A stretch of 64,000 bases of DNA. Source: Colias croceus. Its lineage: Eukaryota > Arthropoda > Insecta > Lepidoptera > Pieridae. The notes beneath the pieces were generated by a model. It was not told the DNA's origin and ran no database searches. It saw only the letters and a program-made list of their open reading frames with translations. How positions within the stretch are numbered: position 1 is the stretch's first letter; each line of letters begins with the position of its first letter. The stretch lies in assembly GCF_905220415.1 (NCBI RefSeq), contig NC_059538.1:558001-622000 (forward strand), given 5' to 3'. A program made the translations under genes and the position numbers. Of the stretch, positions 1 through 12,630 are shown piece after piece.

Positions 1-1093
1 ATATTCAGGATTAAACAAACTTAACTTTATCATCGGTACTTCTAATAAAATTGCTATATTAGCGAAATACAAGTGTCGTCATTTAAGGCATTGCGTAATT
101 GTAAGTATTTCCGTTTACCATTTCATAGGAAATTTAAAACAAAAACCACAAAGAAAATCTAACGTTTTTAGGGTCCGCGTAAGAACTTTGTCACCAAGAA
201 AATTTATTTATGTAAGTAGTACACTTGGATCGTTTTAAGTTGTAATTAACACGCAAACTTGACTGAAATAACCTAGTTTCAGCACTTCCGTTTAGTGTAA
301 CGAAAAAGAACAATTACCACAAACTTTTCCTTTCATAGTTATAAACAAACAATAAAAACTTCCAAAAAAATAAGCTACGATATAATAATATCTAAATAAT
401 GTTATATAATAACAATTTTATCACATTTCCGCCATATATCGCAAAATTAGTTAATAATTGCGCGAAACGATGACTTTTGATTTGACTCATTTTATTTTCT
501 ATGTCAGTTTGATAAATAGCTTCAATTTTTAAATGAACTTGATCTTTGATGTACCTAACTCGTATTCACATGAAACGTTATCGTGCTTGGCTATTTTTAT
601 AGACAAAGATATTGACTTATTATGTGCGTCAATTATTATATCTCCTCTCTACAATCTTTTTTTTTATTTATCTCTTTAAAATGTGACCGCTGTTGTTCGC
701 GCGCTTTTAAATGTCAAATAAAAAAAAACTAAATTAGTCTCTTTATGAAGAATTTAAGAAATAATACTACATCGTAGGCACTTATTTTGATGAACGCACA
801 CACGTGTCAATGGGGTGAATGACCGATGATAAGTCGCGCGAAAATACGCGACTTAGATAATATTATTAGAAAGAATATGGCGGATTGCGGACGCGAACAT
901 GACTTCTGTTTATCGCGCAAACTAAAAATACTATTCCATCGCGTATGCGTTCAGCGTTACATAATATTATCAGTAGGTAGGTATGTTATTTACATTTTTT
1001 CTTAAAATAATATTTACAAGAACACCCAGACAATAAAATTAAAACCCAAAGAGTAGAGATTTGTTCTGTATTAGTAGGTACTTATAAGTTACT

Positions 1094-1280
1094 AGTTTAC
1101 CGCCCGCGGCTTCGCCCGCATTGTCTAAATCCTAATAAATTATATACTAAAACCTTCCTCTTGAATCACTCTATCTATTAAAAAAACCGCATCAAAATCC
1201 GTTGCGTAGTTTTAAAGATTTCAGCATACAAAGGGACATAGGGACAGAGAAAGCGACTTTGTTCTATACTATGTAGCGAT
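1094..1280. repeat. Degenerate RTE-like interspersed repeat fragment
   Basis: Starts with 'ccgcccgcggcttcgcccgc' and continues with 'gcatcaaaatccgttgcg' and 'acaaagggacatagggacag'. These phrases are widespread in lepidopteran genomes as the 3' part of an RTE-type or RTE-mobilised element. Related copies lie at 15285-15430, 15595-15772, 43010-43130 and, reversed, 45738-45976. Family name is from memory; the relatedness of the copies is visible here. Confidence 0.55.
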
Positions 1281-3100
1281 GATAACAATAATATGACAAT
1301 CGGTTAGGAAACATTTACTAGGTAAAATATAACACATGCAAAACATTATTCAAATTGTTTTACTACATAATTCCAATATTTTTAACGGAACTACTGCAAT
1401 CACTCCAGGTATAATTAATAATTTCTTATCGTTAAAATTACACCGCTAAATAACACAATTACAATTTTATTGCAACTTCCTTATTTCAAAAACTGTTCCA
1501 ATCGTGTTGCTAGTTCGAACAATAATTGTGGCAAAGCAAAATACGATATTGACCTGAAGAGCGTCTATTTTGATCTACAGAAAATGTTTTTAGGTCGGAA
1601 GTATCTCAGCTCGGCAGTCGGCTCAGTTTTATGATTTTTCCGCGAATACCTCAAACAAACAGCTGTTAAACAAAGTTGGGTTTTTATTATGTCGGTACCT
1701 ACATACGTATACTAGATATAGATAAATTTATGAAACTTGCATAAAAAAATAGATATCGCTATTTTATCAGTTCTTGATAAGTACGTTAAGATTGTTAGAT
1801 GTTGTGAAAGATTGAATTACAATTCATTTCTTTTTTTATTTTCATCGTACAAAGAAACTGAAATTTGAATAATAAATTGTTTGCTTAAACTTGATTTATG
1901 GTATTAACACTGTCTGATCTTTGTTAAACTTGATTTTACGAAATGATATAAAACTTCTGTTTATTATTGAATCAATAAAAAGTGCACTTCTAAATTTAAA
2001 TTTCCCGCGCATGCATCTTTTTTTTTTCTAATTGTCTATGGCTCTTACACTCGTTTACAAAGATGATACTAACGAATAGAAATAGTTCAAATAAAATAAA
2101 AACCCAGTAAGTGATAAGCGCGTAGCAGATAGTATTAGATTGCGTCAAGCGCTTGCCTTGACCCCAATACCCGGCTCGCCGAGCCACGTTTTCCTCTATA
2201 CATGTCAGTTTCACTTTCAAATAATAACATATTACACACTTAAATTAATATATGTCCTGATATCTAAATACAGGACCGGTGCAATGAATAATTATTATTA
2301 TATTATGTAAGATATAAAAGTTATTACACTTTTGGTAGAGACGGTTTTTTAAATAACATGTAATAAGTTCATGATATTTTTTTAAGAAATGTGTTTGACA
2401 GGTCTTTTTGTCATAAAAAATCCTTATTAAAAATGTCATACAAATCAAAATAACTATTAATAGACATTAATAATTACGTACCTATTGCGTACCTACAATG
2501 AATCATGATGTTTCACTTCTACGATAGATTAGTTGTCTATGAAAAGAAAACGTTTCCGCCACACAACACTGTATTGTTAACACTAGATTGTTATCAAACA
2601 AATTGAGCTAGACTTCTCAGATGTATTCATCTTGATTATACAACAATAATAAACAATGTATTTTGTATTATACATTCAATTATCATTAGTATACATACTG
2701 AACTTAACTATAATTTCATACTTACTGCCTTTGAAAAAAAAATTTTTTTTTGCATATTTTTCACATAGACTTTGAGTGAAATTGAGCTTTCTCCTAGGGA
2801 ACAAGAATGAAAAATATGCAACAAAAATATATCACGAAGTGAAAACCTCTTTATATTTGGGAATATTGGTTTAAAATTAAAGAACAATTTCATAAAGCAA
2901 TTGCAACATTGTTTATCAGAATGAACATTCCTCTAACCCACTTTACATTACATTTTAATGGAATCCAATATCGCAGTGCATTTCCTCTTTAGATAATTAC
3001 GGTTTTCGACCCAACAATAATAACTGAGTTGAGTGTCGCAGGAAAACTGGTCTTTGGAAATAAATGGACAAAATATCGATTGAACTCTACATAACACAAA

Positions 3101-3189
3101 ATGATATTTTTTGTTATAAATCCCTTTTTATATCCTTTTATATATATTTATTTATATATAAAAAAAAGGATTTGTAACAAAAATATCAT
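3101..3189. repeat. Foldback (hairpin) just upstream of the E74 exon
   Basis: The left arm reads atgatattttttgttataaa and continues TCC. The right arm is its near-perfect reverse complement (ggatttgtaacaaaaatatcat), with an A/T-rich loop of tandem TATAT/TTTAT. About 27 paired positions with few mismatches. It may be a small MITE remnant or a structured intronic RNA element; it lies about 145 bp before the splice acceptor. Confidence 0.6.
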
Positions 3190-3335
3190 ATATCCTATCC
3201 TGCACATAACAATTTGGATGTAGACTCAGAAATAATTCTTCATAGATTTCTCACGTAATAAAACAGTAGTCAGCAAATTCATCCGTATAATTTATTACAA
3301 ACGTCATTATTTATAATTTTTTTGTTATTTTCCAG

Positions 3336-3874
3336 TGGGTGGCGTGGAGAGGGATCCGTACGCGTACGGGTACGGCGGCGGGGGGGGCGGCGTGGGGGGG
3401 CACCACTTCGCCGCGCCCGCGCCGCCGCCGCTGCCGCACGACGACCTGCCCTACTCCGTGTTCGACTTCGGCGACTACCAGCGGCACCACCACCACAACA
3501 AACTGAAGCCCAAGAAGCGGCCGCGCACCGACGCGCCGCCCACGCCCGGCGTCAAGCGCAAGTCCCGCGAGGGCTCCACCACCTACCTCTGGGAGTTCCT
3601 GCTCAAGCTGCTGCAGGACCGCGAGTACTGCCCGCGCTACATCAAGTGGACGAACCGCGAGAAGGGCGTGTTCAAGCTGGTGGACTCGAAGGCGGTGTCG
3701 CGGTTGTGGGGGCTGCACAAGAACAAGCCCGACATGAACTACGAGACCATGGGGCGCGCGCTGCGCTACTACTACCAGCGCGGCATCCTGGCCAAGGTGG
3801 ACGGCCAGCGCCTCGTGTACCAGTTCGTGGACGTGCCCAAGGACATCGTCGAAATAGACTGCTCGCTCGCGTAA
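3336..3874 (+). CDS. Eip74EF: E74 (Eip74EF) last coding exon with the ETS DNA-binding domain
   Basis: Terminal coding exon of the ecdysone-induced ETS transcription factor E74, a nuclear DNA-binding regulator of the steroid response. The exon begins after ttttccag, with its first two bases completing a split codon, and ends at TAA 3872-3874. It encodes about 179 residues: a Gly-rich segment (GYGGGGGGVGG), a Pro/His-rich linker (PAPPPLPHDD, QRHHHHNKL), a basic patch (KPKKRPR), and a complete ETS domain at about residues 82-167. Visible hallmarks are TTYLWEFLLKLL, YIKWTNREKGVFKLV, SRLWGLHKNKPDMNYE and the recognition helix MGRALRYYYQRG. From family knowledge this matches insect E74 of the ELF-like class; the C-terminus stops 12 residues after the domain. 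The isoform-specific N-terminal exons are not in the window. The exon is very GC-rich against AT-rich flanks, which creates long open shadow frames on both strands. Confidence 0.93.
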
Positions 3875-6800
3875 AGTGCTAAGTGAATCTCTCTGGACGC
3901 TCGTTCGACACTCGTTTTTCGCTCTTACGTATTTTTCACTTATAGTAAATTCTTCTCATCATGCATTACGGTCGCTTCTAACGTAATCCGATCGATTTTG
4001 AATTTAATATATATTTACAGAGTAGGAGAGACGAAATTGATTGCTCAAACGTTTATATATCTATTTTTAGGGGAATTTCAAAAGGAACACTTAAATTTGC
4101 TAGATGTTATATGGTATGGAGTGAATTTTGTATAATGTTGAAACGAATTTTTAAATGTTTGTATTGATATTTGTATACATGTATCGTCGGCTCCGACTGT
4201 ACGCAGAACTTCCTACCTCAAAACTACGCAAAAACACATATTATGAATATACAATTTATTCGACACAGTTTTTTACAATATGCAATAAGTATAGTCTAAA
4301 TAAGAGTTTTATTAAATAAATATTTACGTAAAATGTTTATATTATAGTGAAAATTATCATATATCCCTCAGATGAATATGTATTTTCCTTTGGTGCTTTC
4401 GATGCATTGCATACTATGTTCTTGTTACAAATTAATCCTCATGTTTATATATTATATATCTATTAACTATTAATTATGTAAATCAATTATCTAGCCGTTG
4501 TTCCTTTGTTGTGGCCCGACCTCTATAACTGCGACGAATGCACCTTGATGACACAACAGATTATTTATTAAATCAGTATTTTAACGTATATTTGTGACGG
4601 TTAAAGTTCGACCATAGTCCTGCGAAGGCATCGAGTGCATTCCGCAATTATTCATGGTTGTTAAGTCGTCTGACACTTCTTTTTTCCAGTTAAATAAAAT
4701 GTCCGACGTCTTAATGAAACCGAATTTTCAATTGATATTATTTAAGTGTTTGTGGGATTTTAAATAAATTCTACGATTGTAAGTACTGAAACCTACTGCC
4801 AACTTTCTGTTAGTAACTGATGAATAGTTTAAGTGATGGAATTCGTGCGTTAATTGTGTTAATTATTACAAATAGATATGTTTACTTGTAAGTGAGCTGT
4901 TTTAGAACACGTCTAGTTTATTTCGTTTATTTAAATTTATGTTAGTACTGTTGGACGGGGATCTCGAGCCGACATTATTTGACATATCAGAAAAATAAAA
5001 TTGTCTATGGAACTTTCCACCGATCGTATTCGTTTCGCTGCATATCAAGAAAGTTCAAAAGCCGAGTAAAGAAAACTAGGTATTTATGTGATATAATTTC
5101 TATCAATATCATCAGCTCGAGACCCCTATTTTTGTTACCTGAATAAATATTAATAATAAATAACGATTTGTGGTCCAATGTTAATGAAACATAATACTTT
5201 TATCTAAATAGTTGATAAATAAATCGAATAAGCAGTAGTCTAGTTCGCGTTGCGTTTTATCAAACGACGCAAAGACAGACGAAACATTATATATTAATAC
5301 ACATACGTACAATAATGTATAGTTTTTATTTGTCTATGAGTAGAACGGAGAGGAATTGTTAGTTAAGAGACGCGTCCAAATCTTGAAGATGTGGCGAAGT
5401 GCGTAGGCCGTGCACGCAAAACTTTTCCCATATGTTACGAGATATTTTTATAAAACGTTGAAATATATCATAATTATTATTAGCGAGTAAGCAACAGAAC
5501 TATATCGGATGGTCGGCCTGCGCGCCTCGAGTGGAACTGATGAGGGTCCGAAGCCTTAGGGGAATCGAAACGTTAAGAATATGGGTGCTAAGTGTGGGAG
5601 CATCGGAATGCAGACTCATACTTTAAACATACCTTCTACTTAAATATACTTTCATTGTCTGCCCAGTGTTAACATTGAACGCGAATGTTAGGGACGCCGA
5701 GTCCAGCAAACCAGTCCAGTGCCCGTTTCATGTGATTACAATAAATATAATAAAAACGTGGAAATTTTATTCGTATTTTACGTAGTTAGGCGAAATTCCC
5801 GAAAGGACTTTCTATCGGAGCTATTTTCTTGCTTTTGTAAATATAATTGTAGGTTAACTTATTTATTTTGTCTCACGTGAGAGCATGATTGCCGGATCCG
5901 CGCAATTGGCAGAAGCATCATCGTTATTAGTGTATTTTTAAAATTCTATTTAAATTCAACTACCTATCATATAAGTACGAATATACAAAGAGGAATAACT
6001 TTCTATATATTTAGATAATTCATTTTTTAGCCCACTGCGCAGATCTCGATACCGCGTGATACATTTTTTTTTCCTTTTTAGGAAAGTTCGTTCTATAGGT
6101 TACAAATTTTATTGTAAAATATAAAATTATATAATAAATAAATTTAATAGTAGGTAATGAATGGACCAGGCGATGGCAGGGGAGCGCTCTCAGAATTTAT
6201 AATTCGGCTAGTGTTGAAGAGTTACCGGTAGGCAAAATGTCAGAGCGACATATAAAATTATGCTCGATATAAAAATTAAATTTAGTCGAATTGATGTTGT
6301 TAACGAATCAAAGTTTCTAATAATTAATGTACTTAAATTTTCAATGTAAATTTTAATGGCACTTCGAAAAATTATTGTTAAAATTATTTTAATTGAGACT
6401 AGTCTTAGTATCTTAAAATTTCATTTTTAAATTATTTAACGCCGGTTCGGCAGGGGCGTGATGGAGCGGTTTCTGAATGGCCGCTGATGAAGCACAGATT
6501 ATGAAAATGTAAATAGGATAATTGAACGCACACCCTCATGACCCATAGACGATGGAGTCGCTAGATAGGCTCTATGGAGTAGACATTGTGAATTATAGCG
6601 CGGAAGCAATCAGAAGGTTAGTGAATTTGGTATATAAGGGGGAGGGGGAACGTCCGAATGGTAATTACACGTTTTGTCTACGTTTTCATTATAAATAAAT
6701 ATACTAAATCGTTAATTAATTAATGTCCAAAATTAATACGTAATTCGTAAATGTTGTGTCTTGTTTTGTCTATTTTTAATTTAATTTTAATGTACGATTT

Positions 6801-7030
6801 ACTTTTTGCAACGAAATTTAGAGCCTGCTTGATGCGTTTAATTCGAAAATTAATTTATTATATTCTGAGAGTTATGTGAGATAGTGATTTTGCGTTACAT
6901 TTGCTTTTAGGTTATTGCAGTTAAAGTCCGTTTATTTTAATTTTAGTTGTATAATTTAACAAATACTGTATTTCTGCCCCCTAGTTAAGTTATTTTTCTA
7001 TGTATAGTTAGTTATAAGTGTAAATGATTT
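3875..7030 (+). other. Probable long 3' UTR and downstream sequence of E74
   Basis: No coding potential follows the E74 stop. The stretch is AT-rich, has many ATTTA-type motifs and several AATAAA-like signals (for example near 4314, 5143 and 5741), and lacks recognisable transposon ends. Insect E74 transcripts are known for long 3' UTRs, so an extended UTR is likely, but the cleavage site cannot be fixed from sequence. Confidence 0.4.
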
Positions 7031-9089
7031 AGCACATAAATTTGATGCATGATGATAATGTTAATAAAATATCCACAATAAAATACAACTTTATCTTTTA
7101 TTACCCACCCTCTAATATTAAGATTATTATAGTTACCTATTGGCGATTCAATGAAACCATATTGTACAAGTTGACTATATCAACGAATTTAATGAAAATA
7201 CCAACATCAATAAATAATAAGAAACATAATTATATTAGTTATTACTACTATTCAAGTGTAGTTTTATAGTTTATGAGAAGACAATGGTCATGATTTCTTA
7301 CTAATTTGTAACGGGTATTATTTGTAAGTAGGTACCTACATGAAACTCTTTATTCGATTTTTGAAAATTCTGCCACCAGTACCTACCTAGAGCTTCATTA
7401 TTCTCGAGAGACGTAGGTAATGTAAATATTATAATCTATGCTTTATTGTTTTTACCCACATTTTTACCATTTCTTACTATTTGGGCTTCATTTCTGAGCA
7501 AACATCATAGATATTTTTTTAAATCTATTTACTTAAATTAACGAATCTGAAAGTGTGATAATCTATTTTTTGGAGTGAAAACTTCTTTAGCGGCGTTGGG
7601 TATAAAATCTTTAACTCGCGTCAGGACACGTGACCTGATCGAAAAAGCGTATGGATATCAAACATGCTCATGCTGAACGTTAATAATCAAGTTTTCACTT
7701 CTGCCGGCACTCCCGGAGTGCAACCCGTCTTTTTTTGTCCATGTGTAGGTAAATAATAATTATACAGACATGCTGTACACAGGCCACAGGGTGGAATTTT
7801 GAATGACACATGGAGGGTAAGAACCTAATCTTAAAAAATATATACTTATGAAGATAGAAAATTGTACTCGAACGAAACAATCCATTATTTTTTAAATAAA
7901 TCAAAACTACATTACAAAAATATTTCTCAAAGTTCACTTGCCACGCCAGGGAGGCAGGGAATCGAACCGATTTATATCTGTTAAAATTACCTTTTCTATA
8001 GTCTTGTTGTATGGTGCATAGATCGATAAATTCTAAGAAAGCAATACATTAAAAATTACAATTGATTGAAATAAAAAAGTACTAGTAAATGTCTCTACGC
8101 TGAAACAACGACGTTAGACAGTTACGCCAGTAACAAACAGATATTTCTGGTTGCTTTTGAACTCTACAATAGTCGATTCGACTACAATGACAACATTATT
8201 TAGGTATGTCTTATATTTTTGATATTAGGAAGGTATTTAATAAAAATATAATGTGTCTTTAGGCATCGTAACATAGAAATTAATGATACGTTAATGCTTG
8301 CAGTTTCTTTGAAGTCATCCATCACAGCCATCTTAAGCCTCCACCTCCAGGGGCAGTTTATTAAGTTTTTTTCTATACCGACAGGATTGCAACTAGACAA
8401 TTTTCTATTCAAGTAATCAAAAATTTAAAACGTTGCTTTCATTAAGTTGTAATTACATTTTCTCTATCACTCTATAAACAAAGGTATATTATATAAGCAT
8501 TTTATGGATATATCTCAGTTTTTTGTAATATTATATACCTTGTGTACTATGCCAATTGTGAAATAATAGATAAATTCCAAAATTTTTATTGAACTGCTTC
8601 CAATAGGAAACAACTTCGACTTAAATCTTTAAAATGGCTCCTTTATATTCTACGATCTAAATTATGATAGACGAAGACTATCTGTATGCTTACGTACTCT
8701 TTTAGCTAACAGCTTTTAATGTTATGCGTAATTTACCATTCACATAGTCAACAGAATATACAATATTATAGCATAGTTTAGGTTAAAAATAGTGCACCCG
8801 GATGTAGTAACTGTTTTCCACTCTTTTCAACCATAAACAAAAATTAAATTTAGTAATTACTGAACGCTTCTCATAGTTTCCATAGACAAGATGACGTGTA
8901 AATACTAACATGTCACATTGTCATTTGTATTGACGTGTAAACCGGACTGTCAAAATCGTGCAATAATTCCATTTGTTTCCAAAGAAATAAATAATGAGAA
9001 GGAAAAAATAAAGGGAAAGTGTACAAATTACGTTGAATGTGGTTAATTTATTTATTTTTATATATAGAGGACTATTAAAGTATATAAAA
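7031..9089. other. Intergenic region between E74 and Sec22b
   Basis: AT-rich sequence without a supportable gene. Short ORFs (7042-7269 +, 7695-7937 -, 8200-8412 -) are low-complexity or lack family resemblance. The last few hundred bases should contain the Sec22b promoter and 5' UTR, but I see no decisive core motif. Confidence 0.5.
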
Positions 9090-11205
9090 ATGGTGTTAAT
9101 GACTATGATCGCCCGGGTCGTAGACGGGCTGCCTCTAGCAGCAACAATGCAAGAAGATGAACAGGTATTAAAATTGAGCAATGAAATTATTTGCAATTGA
9201 TTTATGTTACAATAACCTGTTTATAACAATCGCATGTCTTCGTTTCACAACATATACGTTCTTGGCACAATATCCATCATTACACATATATATTACCCAA
9301 ATACATTTGCATTTTTTAATTTTATTTTTGCTTTTTATTTAATTTTTTCATCTCCTCAAAAACTACACACTAAAAAAGTTATGAAAGAAATCTTATAAGA
9401 AAATAACTATCATATTTTTATTCCAATGAATTAATTAAATTTGCTAGTAAATTCAAAAATAATAATTAAAAAAATTATACAACTTCGTCAATACTATAGA
9501 CTAACAATTTAACGGCAATGGTAATTTGCAGAGCGGCTGCAATATCCTGGAGTATCAGAACCAAGCCAAAATGCTGTTTAGGAAGTTAAGTCCACAGTCT
9601 CCCGTTCGCTGCTCCATTGAAACTGGCCCTTATCTGTTCCAGTGAGTTGAGGCTTTGGTTCGCTTTTGGTTAATTTTATTTGCGATTTATTTTATTGTTT
9701 AACATCTGATAATTTGTCATATTTTTTTCAATTCTAAAAAATAATTTAGTTTTTTTTTTTGTAGCGGTATATTTATTTGCAATTTATTTTGTTTTGTAAC
9801 ATCATCTAGTAATTTATTAATGTAAACTGTTTTATAAAATGTATATATTATTTCTGCCGTTAACATTCATATATTGAAACCAAAAAATAAGAAGACTTAA
9901 ATTATAGAAAAAAATTGATTCTGCAGCAAGAAAAGTTCTGTACCGGTTTTTGTTAGCGCAAAATATACTCAAACATTCAATCCATTTTTCAGCTATTTGA
10001 TAGAGAATGAAATATGTTACCTGGTGCTCTGCGAAAGGAATTACAGTAAACGACTAGCGTTCAGTTATTTAGAGGAAATCGCACAAGAGTTCTATCAGCA
10101 GTACGGCAAAAGGGTAAGTTTTGTTTGTTTTTAGTTGTTGTAAAAGACAATGTACAGTGAATTTATCCACCATCCAAAAATATTTGTCAGAAAAAATTAC
10201 AATTATTTTATGTTGGAAGTGAAGAAGTATGAAATAGTTTATCTGTGACATCATAATATGCTAGCAGTGAAACTGTCCCCAAATATTGTGCAACTTATTC
10301 ATCTAATTAGGTCACAATGAGTTGATAACTTCACAAGATTATAAATGAAAAAACAAATAATACAAATTGTTTTTGGCACAATGATTAAACTTTATAAGCT
10401 AACTTCATATTTAAATTTTTAATTAATAACAGTGCAAAAGTATGTCTGTTCGTTCCTTGTTTGAAAGTAAACCATTTTAATGGATTTTAAAGACAGCTTT
10501 TAACTACTATTAATTTCACATCATACGTCCATGCGAAAAGCCGCGTATGTCAACTAGAACTTAGATTTATGCTAATAGTTTTGAAAACCATTCCAGGTTA
10601 ACACAGTAACCCGCCCTTACACGTTCATCGAGTTCGACACGTGGATGCAGCGCGCTCGCAAGCAGTACGCGGAGGGCGGAGCCCGAGCCCGCCGCGCGGG
10701 GGGCGCCGCCGCACAACTCGGCGGGCAGCTGGGCGACGTGCAGCGCATCATGATGCAGAACATCGACGACGTGCTGCAGCGCGGCGCGGTGCTGTCCGGT
10801 GAGCAGGGGGAAATATAAAAAAGAGGGGGATAGGTCAAGAGAAAAAGAAAGGGGGAGATTTTTTGCAATTGCAGATGGAAAATGCCAATTAAAGTGACTT
10901 TGACGGTCCGTTGAATATGATGCACTATGCTGGCCAATGGAATTAGGAGTGGGGCAATTCTGAGTTAATTAGAATTATGGAAGAACCTTACCTTTCAGCA
11001 CATACCTGAAGAACAATAAAAAAAACTGATTTTAAAACAATAATTTTCTTTTCCAGAACTGGACACGAAAACGCAGAACTTATCAATGATGTCGCAGAAA
11101 TACAAGAAAGACGCGACATACCTCAACACCAAGTCGATGCTGGTGAAAGCGACCGCAGGCGCAGTGGTGCTGCTTGTGTTCGTGTTGTACTTCTGGATAT
11201 TGTAG
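9090..11205 (+). CDS. Sec22b: Vesicle-trafficking protein Sec22b (R-SNARE)
   Basis: R-SNARE of ER-Golgi transport, anchored in ER/cis-Golgi membranes. Five exons join without frame loss: 9090-9164, 9532-9641, 9993-10113, 10597-10798, 11057-11205 (657 nt, 218 aa), all with GT/AG junctions. The N-terminus starts MVLMTMIARVVDGLPLAATM and, with later exons (CNILEYQNQAKMLFRKL, CYLVLCERNYSKRLAFSYLEE), forms the longin domain (about residues 1-125). The SNARE motif (about 133-193) has QRIMMQNIDDVLQRGAVLSEL with the zero-layer Arg in VLQRG, then LSMMSQKYKKDATYLN. A tail anchor follows (ATAGAVVLLVFVLYFWIL). Exon 4 has an unusual Ala/Gly/Arg-rich stretch (GGARARRAGGAAAQLGGQ) where vertebrate Sec22b is less biased; that exon is GC-rich. 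Family length is about 215 aa. The ATG at 9090 fits the family N-terminus. An AATAAA lies at 11963-11968. Confidence 0.93.
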
Positions 11206-12630
11206 GTTCGATAAACGTCAGTGGATTTGTAGACGAGTTGGATTTTGTATGAATTAATTATATAATATAGGTATATACATAATGGTATTTTTTTACAGCA
11301 CATGGGAATTAGCGTTTGACTATGTTTCGTTTTTTTTTTTCTTAAAAACTGCTTCTAGTCTAAAATTTATAAGTGTCATGTTAATACATGCTTGTTTATA
11401 AAAAAATTCTAGCAATCCACTGACTTAGTGAAAGATACATATAGTATAATTTATGGTTTTTCTCATTGACTGAACCTAAATTTATCCTAAATGATGTTAA
11501 GGAAAGTTTTTAAATGCATTCCATCAATACACCTACGGTTTGTTTCACAAATGATTATTTTGCAATATTGACAACATTTAAAATTTATATATGGGCTGAT
11601 GATGATGATGAAAAAAAGACATAGATTTAACGTAATCAATAAGTATTAAAAATAGTATTTTTAATATCTACAAACTTCATTGATATTTTATTCAATATTG
11701 AGACAAAATCTCATTGTTACTAAAACAAACTGTATATAATTTCTTCTAGATTGTAGAACATTCTGCCAAAATTGTAGATAAATTATAATTTATTATTAGT
11801 AATATTATTTTCCACGAAAGAATCTACTAAAGATAAAAAAATATGTTACAATATTTACTATCTTAAAGTTGTATATACTACAATTTTTTTTTTTTAATTT
11901 TGATTCCAAAAAATTGTTACTGTTTGAACATTTTGCAATATAATCATTTGTCTTGACCATTAAATAAAAGAAATATAATTAAGTTGACAAAGCACAGCGC
12001 AAGTTGCAGAAAAATGGCTTGATGGTGCATGTATCCCAATTATTTTTATATCCTGCAGAGGGTGGGGGAATGTTGTAAATGTTTACATCTCTTGTTATTA
12101 AATATATTTATTTAAGATATAATAAATGCCTTCTTTTCAAATTTTGTTGTTTTATTTATAAATGTTTTATTTATAAACAATTTTTATTTCATGAACGTTT
12201 TTACTTTTTTTTATTAAAAGAAAAAATTCGAAACACTTCTGCTTACCTGACACATTGCTTTATCGTAAGAAACAGGTTAGAAGATGCTTAATAATATTTT
12301 TATTGCATAGCTTTTATCACAGACTTTGAGCGCGGTGACCGAATGTAAAAATTCCGTAACCGCGCTCAAAGTCTGTGACTTTATATCCTAACACACTCCA
12401 CTCCAACCGGCAGAGCGATGCGATGCTATGCAATAGCTTTACCGCGGCAGTTCTCGAGTACCACACATATTTTTATTTTTTAATTAATAAAAATTATGAA
12501 AGGTGTGATAGATATATTGCTTAACTAACTTAACTTTATTTTTATTATTATCAAACCAAATACTTATTAAAACATGATGAAAGTCATAATAAATTCAAAT
12601 ATCACAGCACTTTCAACTAGATAAAAATAA
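11206..12630. other. Convergent 3' flanks of Sec22b and the OB-fold gene
   Basis: Contains the Sec22b 3' UTR (AATAAA at 11963-11968) and, on the opposite strand, the 3' UTR of the OB-fold gene (TTTATT, read as AATAAA on the minus strand, near 12534). Otherwise AT-rich with a nested foldback at 12301-12436. The ORF at 12079-12291 (+) is Phe/Tyr/Ile/Leu-rich low-complexity translation. Confidence 0.5.
12301..12436. repeat. Nested foldback element
   Basis: Outer inverted pair TATTGCATAGC (near 12301) and GCTATGCAATA (near 12426-12436). The inner pair starts TCACAGACTTTGAGCGCGGT (12317 on) and ends in the reverse complement ACCGCGCTCAAAGTCTGTGA (to about 12380). The inner arms are about 23 bp with one mismatch and a short loop, so this could extrude as a cruciform. 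Consistent with a degenerate MITE or foldback transposon; no clear target duplication seen. Confidence 0.6.

Larger units (their letters stand above)
1..3335. other. Non-coding stretch upstream of the E74 ETS exon (probable intron)
   Basis: AT-rich sequence with no supportable coding exon; the ORFs of 60-74 codons here have no domain-like composition. It ends in a good acceptor (pyrimidine tract then ttttccag) at the ETS exon, so at least its right part should be an intron of E74. It holds a degenerate RTE-like repeat (about 1094-1280), a 14-bp inverted pair (TTGCATATTTTTCA near 2750 with its complement near 2810-2823) and a strong foldback at 3101-3189. Confidence 0.6.

Noticed and set aside
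3311..3882. Long open frames on the minus strand and in another plus frame across the E74 exon
   Set aside because: They are shadows of the GC-rich ETS exon; their Arg/Ala/Val-rich translations have no domain features, while the chosen frame encodes a complete ETS domain.
10617..10937. Minus-strand ORF over Sec22b exon 4
   Set aside because: Antisense shadow of a GC-rich coding exon.
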